A DNA stretch of 64,000 bases from G965115915 sp965115915 (GTDB taxonomy: Bacteria > Pseudomonadota > Gammaproteobacteria > Eutrophobiales > Eutrophobiaceae): positions 1,364,001 to 1,428,000 of the forward strand of contig OZ220483.1 of assembly GCA_965115915.1 (NCBI GenBank), written 5' to 3'. The position numbers were made by a program, and so were the translations under genes. Positions 63,637 through 64,000 of the stretch are shown here, one piece after another. Numbering within the stretch: the first letter of the stretch is position 1; every line of letters starts with the position of its first letter. The notes below the pieces were generated by a model. That model ran no database searches. It was not told the origin of the DNA and saw only the letters and a program-made list of their open reading frames with translations.

Positions 63637-64000
63637 CCTGCGACATTTCAAGTGTTTCGAGACACTGAAACTGCCGTTGCGGCCACTGACGCTGCTGTCC
63701 GGCGGCAACGCCTCGGGAAAATCATCGGTCATGCAGGTGCTGGTACTGTTGCATCAAACCACGTGCGAGCACGAGTGGTCCTCGCACCTGATGCTCAACG
63801 GGGAAACGATACGCCTCGGCACGGCAGCGGATATCATCGACCAGGAGCATGGCCGCCGAGACTTCGGGATCGAATTGGTGCACGGGGACAGAGCCTACCG
63901 CTGGGAGTTTTCCGGGGAACGTGAGGACATGGCCATGGATGTGACGCATGTTTCGGTCGATGGAAAGGAGAGATCAGGTCCCGGTGCACTCCAAAACCTG
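63620..64000 (+). CDS. AAA/SMC-type ATPase paired with DUF262, partial
   Basis: GTG 63620 has AGGAG seven bases upstream and lies inside the DUF262 gene end. The first 127 codons are in the window. ITRIDLRHFKCFETLKLPLR followed by LLSGGNASGKSSVMQVLVLL is a RecF/OLD-like N-terminus with Walker A GGNASGKSS. Proteins starting this way often end in DUF3696 or similar, but the C-terminus is outside the window, so the family is open. It continues past the right edge. Confidence 0.82.
   Translation, partial: MITRIDLRHFKCFETLKLPLRPLTLLSGGNASGKSSVMQVLVLLHQTTCEHEWSSHLMLNGETIRLGTAADIIDQEHGRRDFGIELVHGDRAYRWEFSGEREDMAMDVTHVSVDGKERSGPGALQNL

Overview
This window looks like a chromosomal segment of a GC-rich gammaproteobacterium. 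The pointers are a Dot/Icm (type IVB) secretion gene cluster, a cytochrome c4-ResB-EngB neighbourhood, ParA/ParB beside a probable replication origin, Maf, and a CoxD/CoxE-like pair. I cannot name the genus. The only identified Dot/Icm block ends on both sides in ordinary housekeeping genes, which favours a chromosomal locus over an IncI-type plasmid.

Layout. Positions 1-1497 (minus strand) hold two sugar/nucleotidyl-transferase-type genes and maf. Positions 1703-10008 (minus) form a tightly overlapping operon: icmL/dotI, icmK/dotH, icmE/dotG, an icmG/dotF-like gene with a LysM domain, icmC/dotE, icmD/dotP, icmB/dotO and an unknown small membrane protein. Positions 10180-11415 encode an amidohydrolase. 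Positions 11976-16286 encode a large autotransporter whose coding sequence begins with a 21-C tract and a start-codon hairpin; two copies of a ~150 bp repeat flank it. Positions 16710-28178 are core-type genes: PQQ aldose dehydrogenase, MFS exporter, CoxE/MoxR pair, lipoprotein, ParAB, an oriC-like stretch with three DnaA boxes, engB, cytochrome c4 and resB.

From about 28.2 kb to the right edge the window is a defence island. It contains a 2156-residue nuclease-STAND ATPase (Avs-like, visibly lower GC); an IS1380-derived inverted-repeat unit carrying a DUF1828/DUF1829 gene; a complete type I-G CRISPR-Cas system (cas3, csx17, csb1, csb2, an array of 11 repeats, cas2, cas4-cas1); a complete type III-B Cmr operon without its own array or adaptation genes; a type ISP-like nuclease-helicase-methyltransferase; and a DUF262 protein followed by an AAA ATPase cut by the window end.

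How the parts fit. The I-G adaptation genes, leader and array read leftward, toward the rightward-reading I-G effector genes. The array promoter sits directly against the first repeat. The III-B operon starts with two unusual genes. The first is a stand-alone protein matching only the C-terminal (Cas6-like) half of the local Csb2. The second is a 603-residue protein with CARF, HEPN and a second CARF-like domain in one chain. Cas10/Cmr2 has an intact GGDD motif, so cyclic oligoadenylate signalling to this dual-CARF protein is the natural hypothesis. These two genes are the best candidates for something not previously described. All homology statements come from reading motifs by eye; no database search was run.
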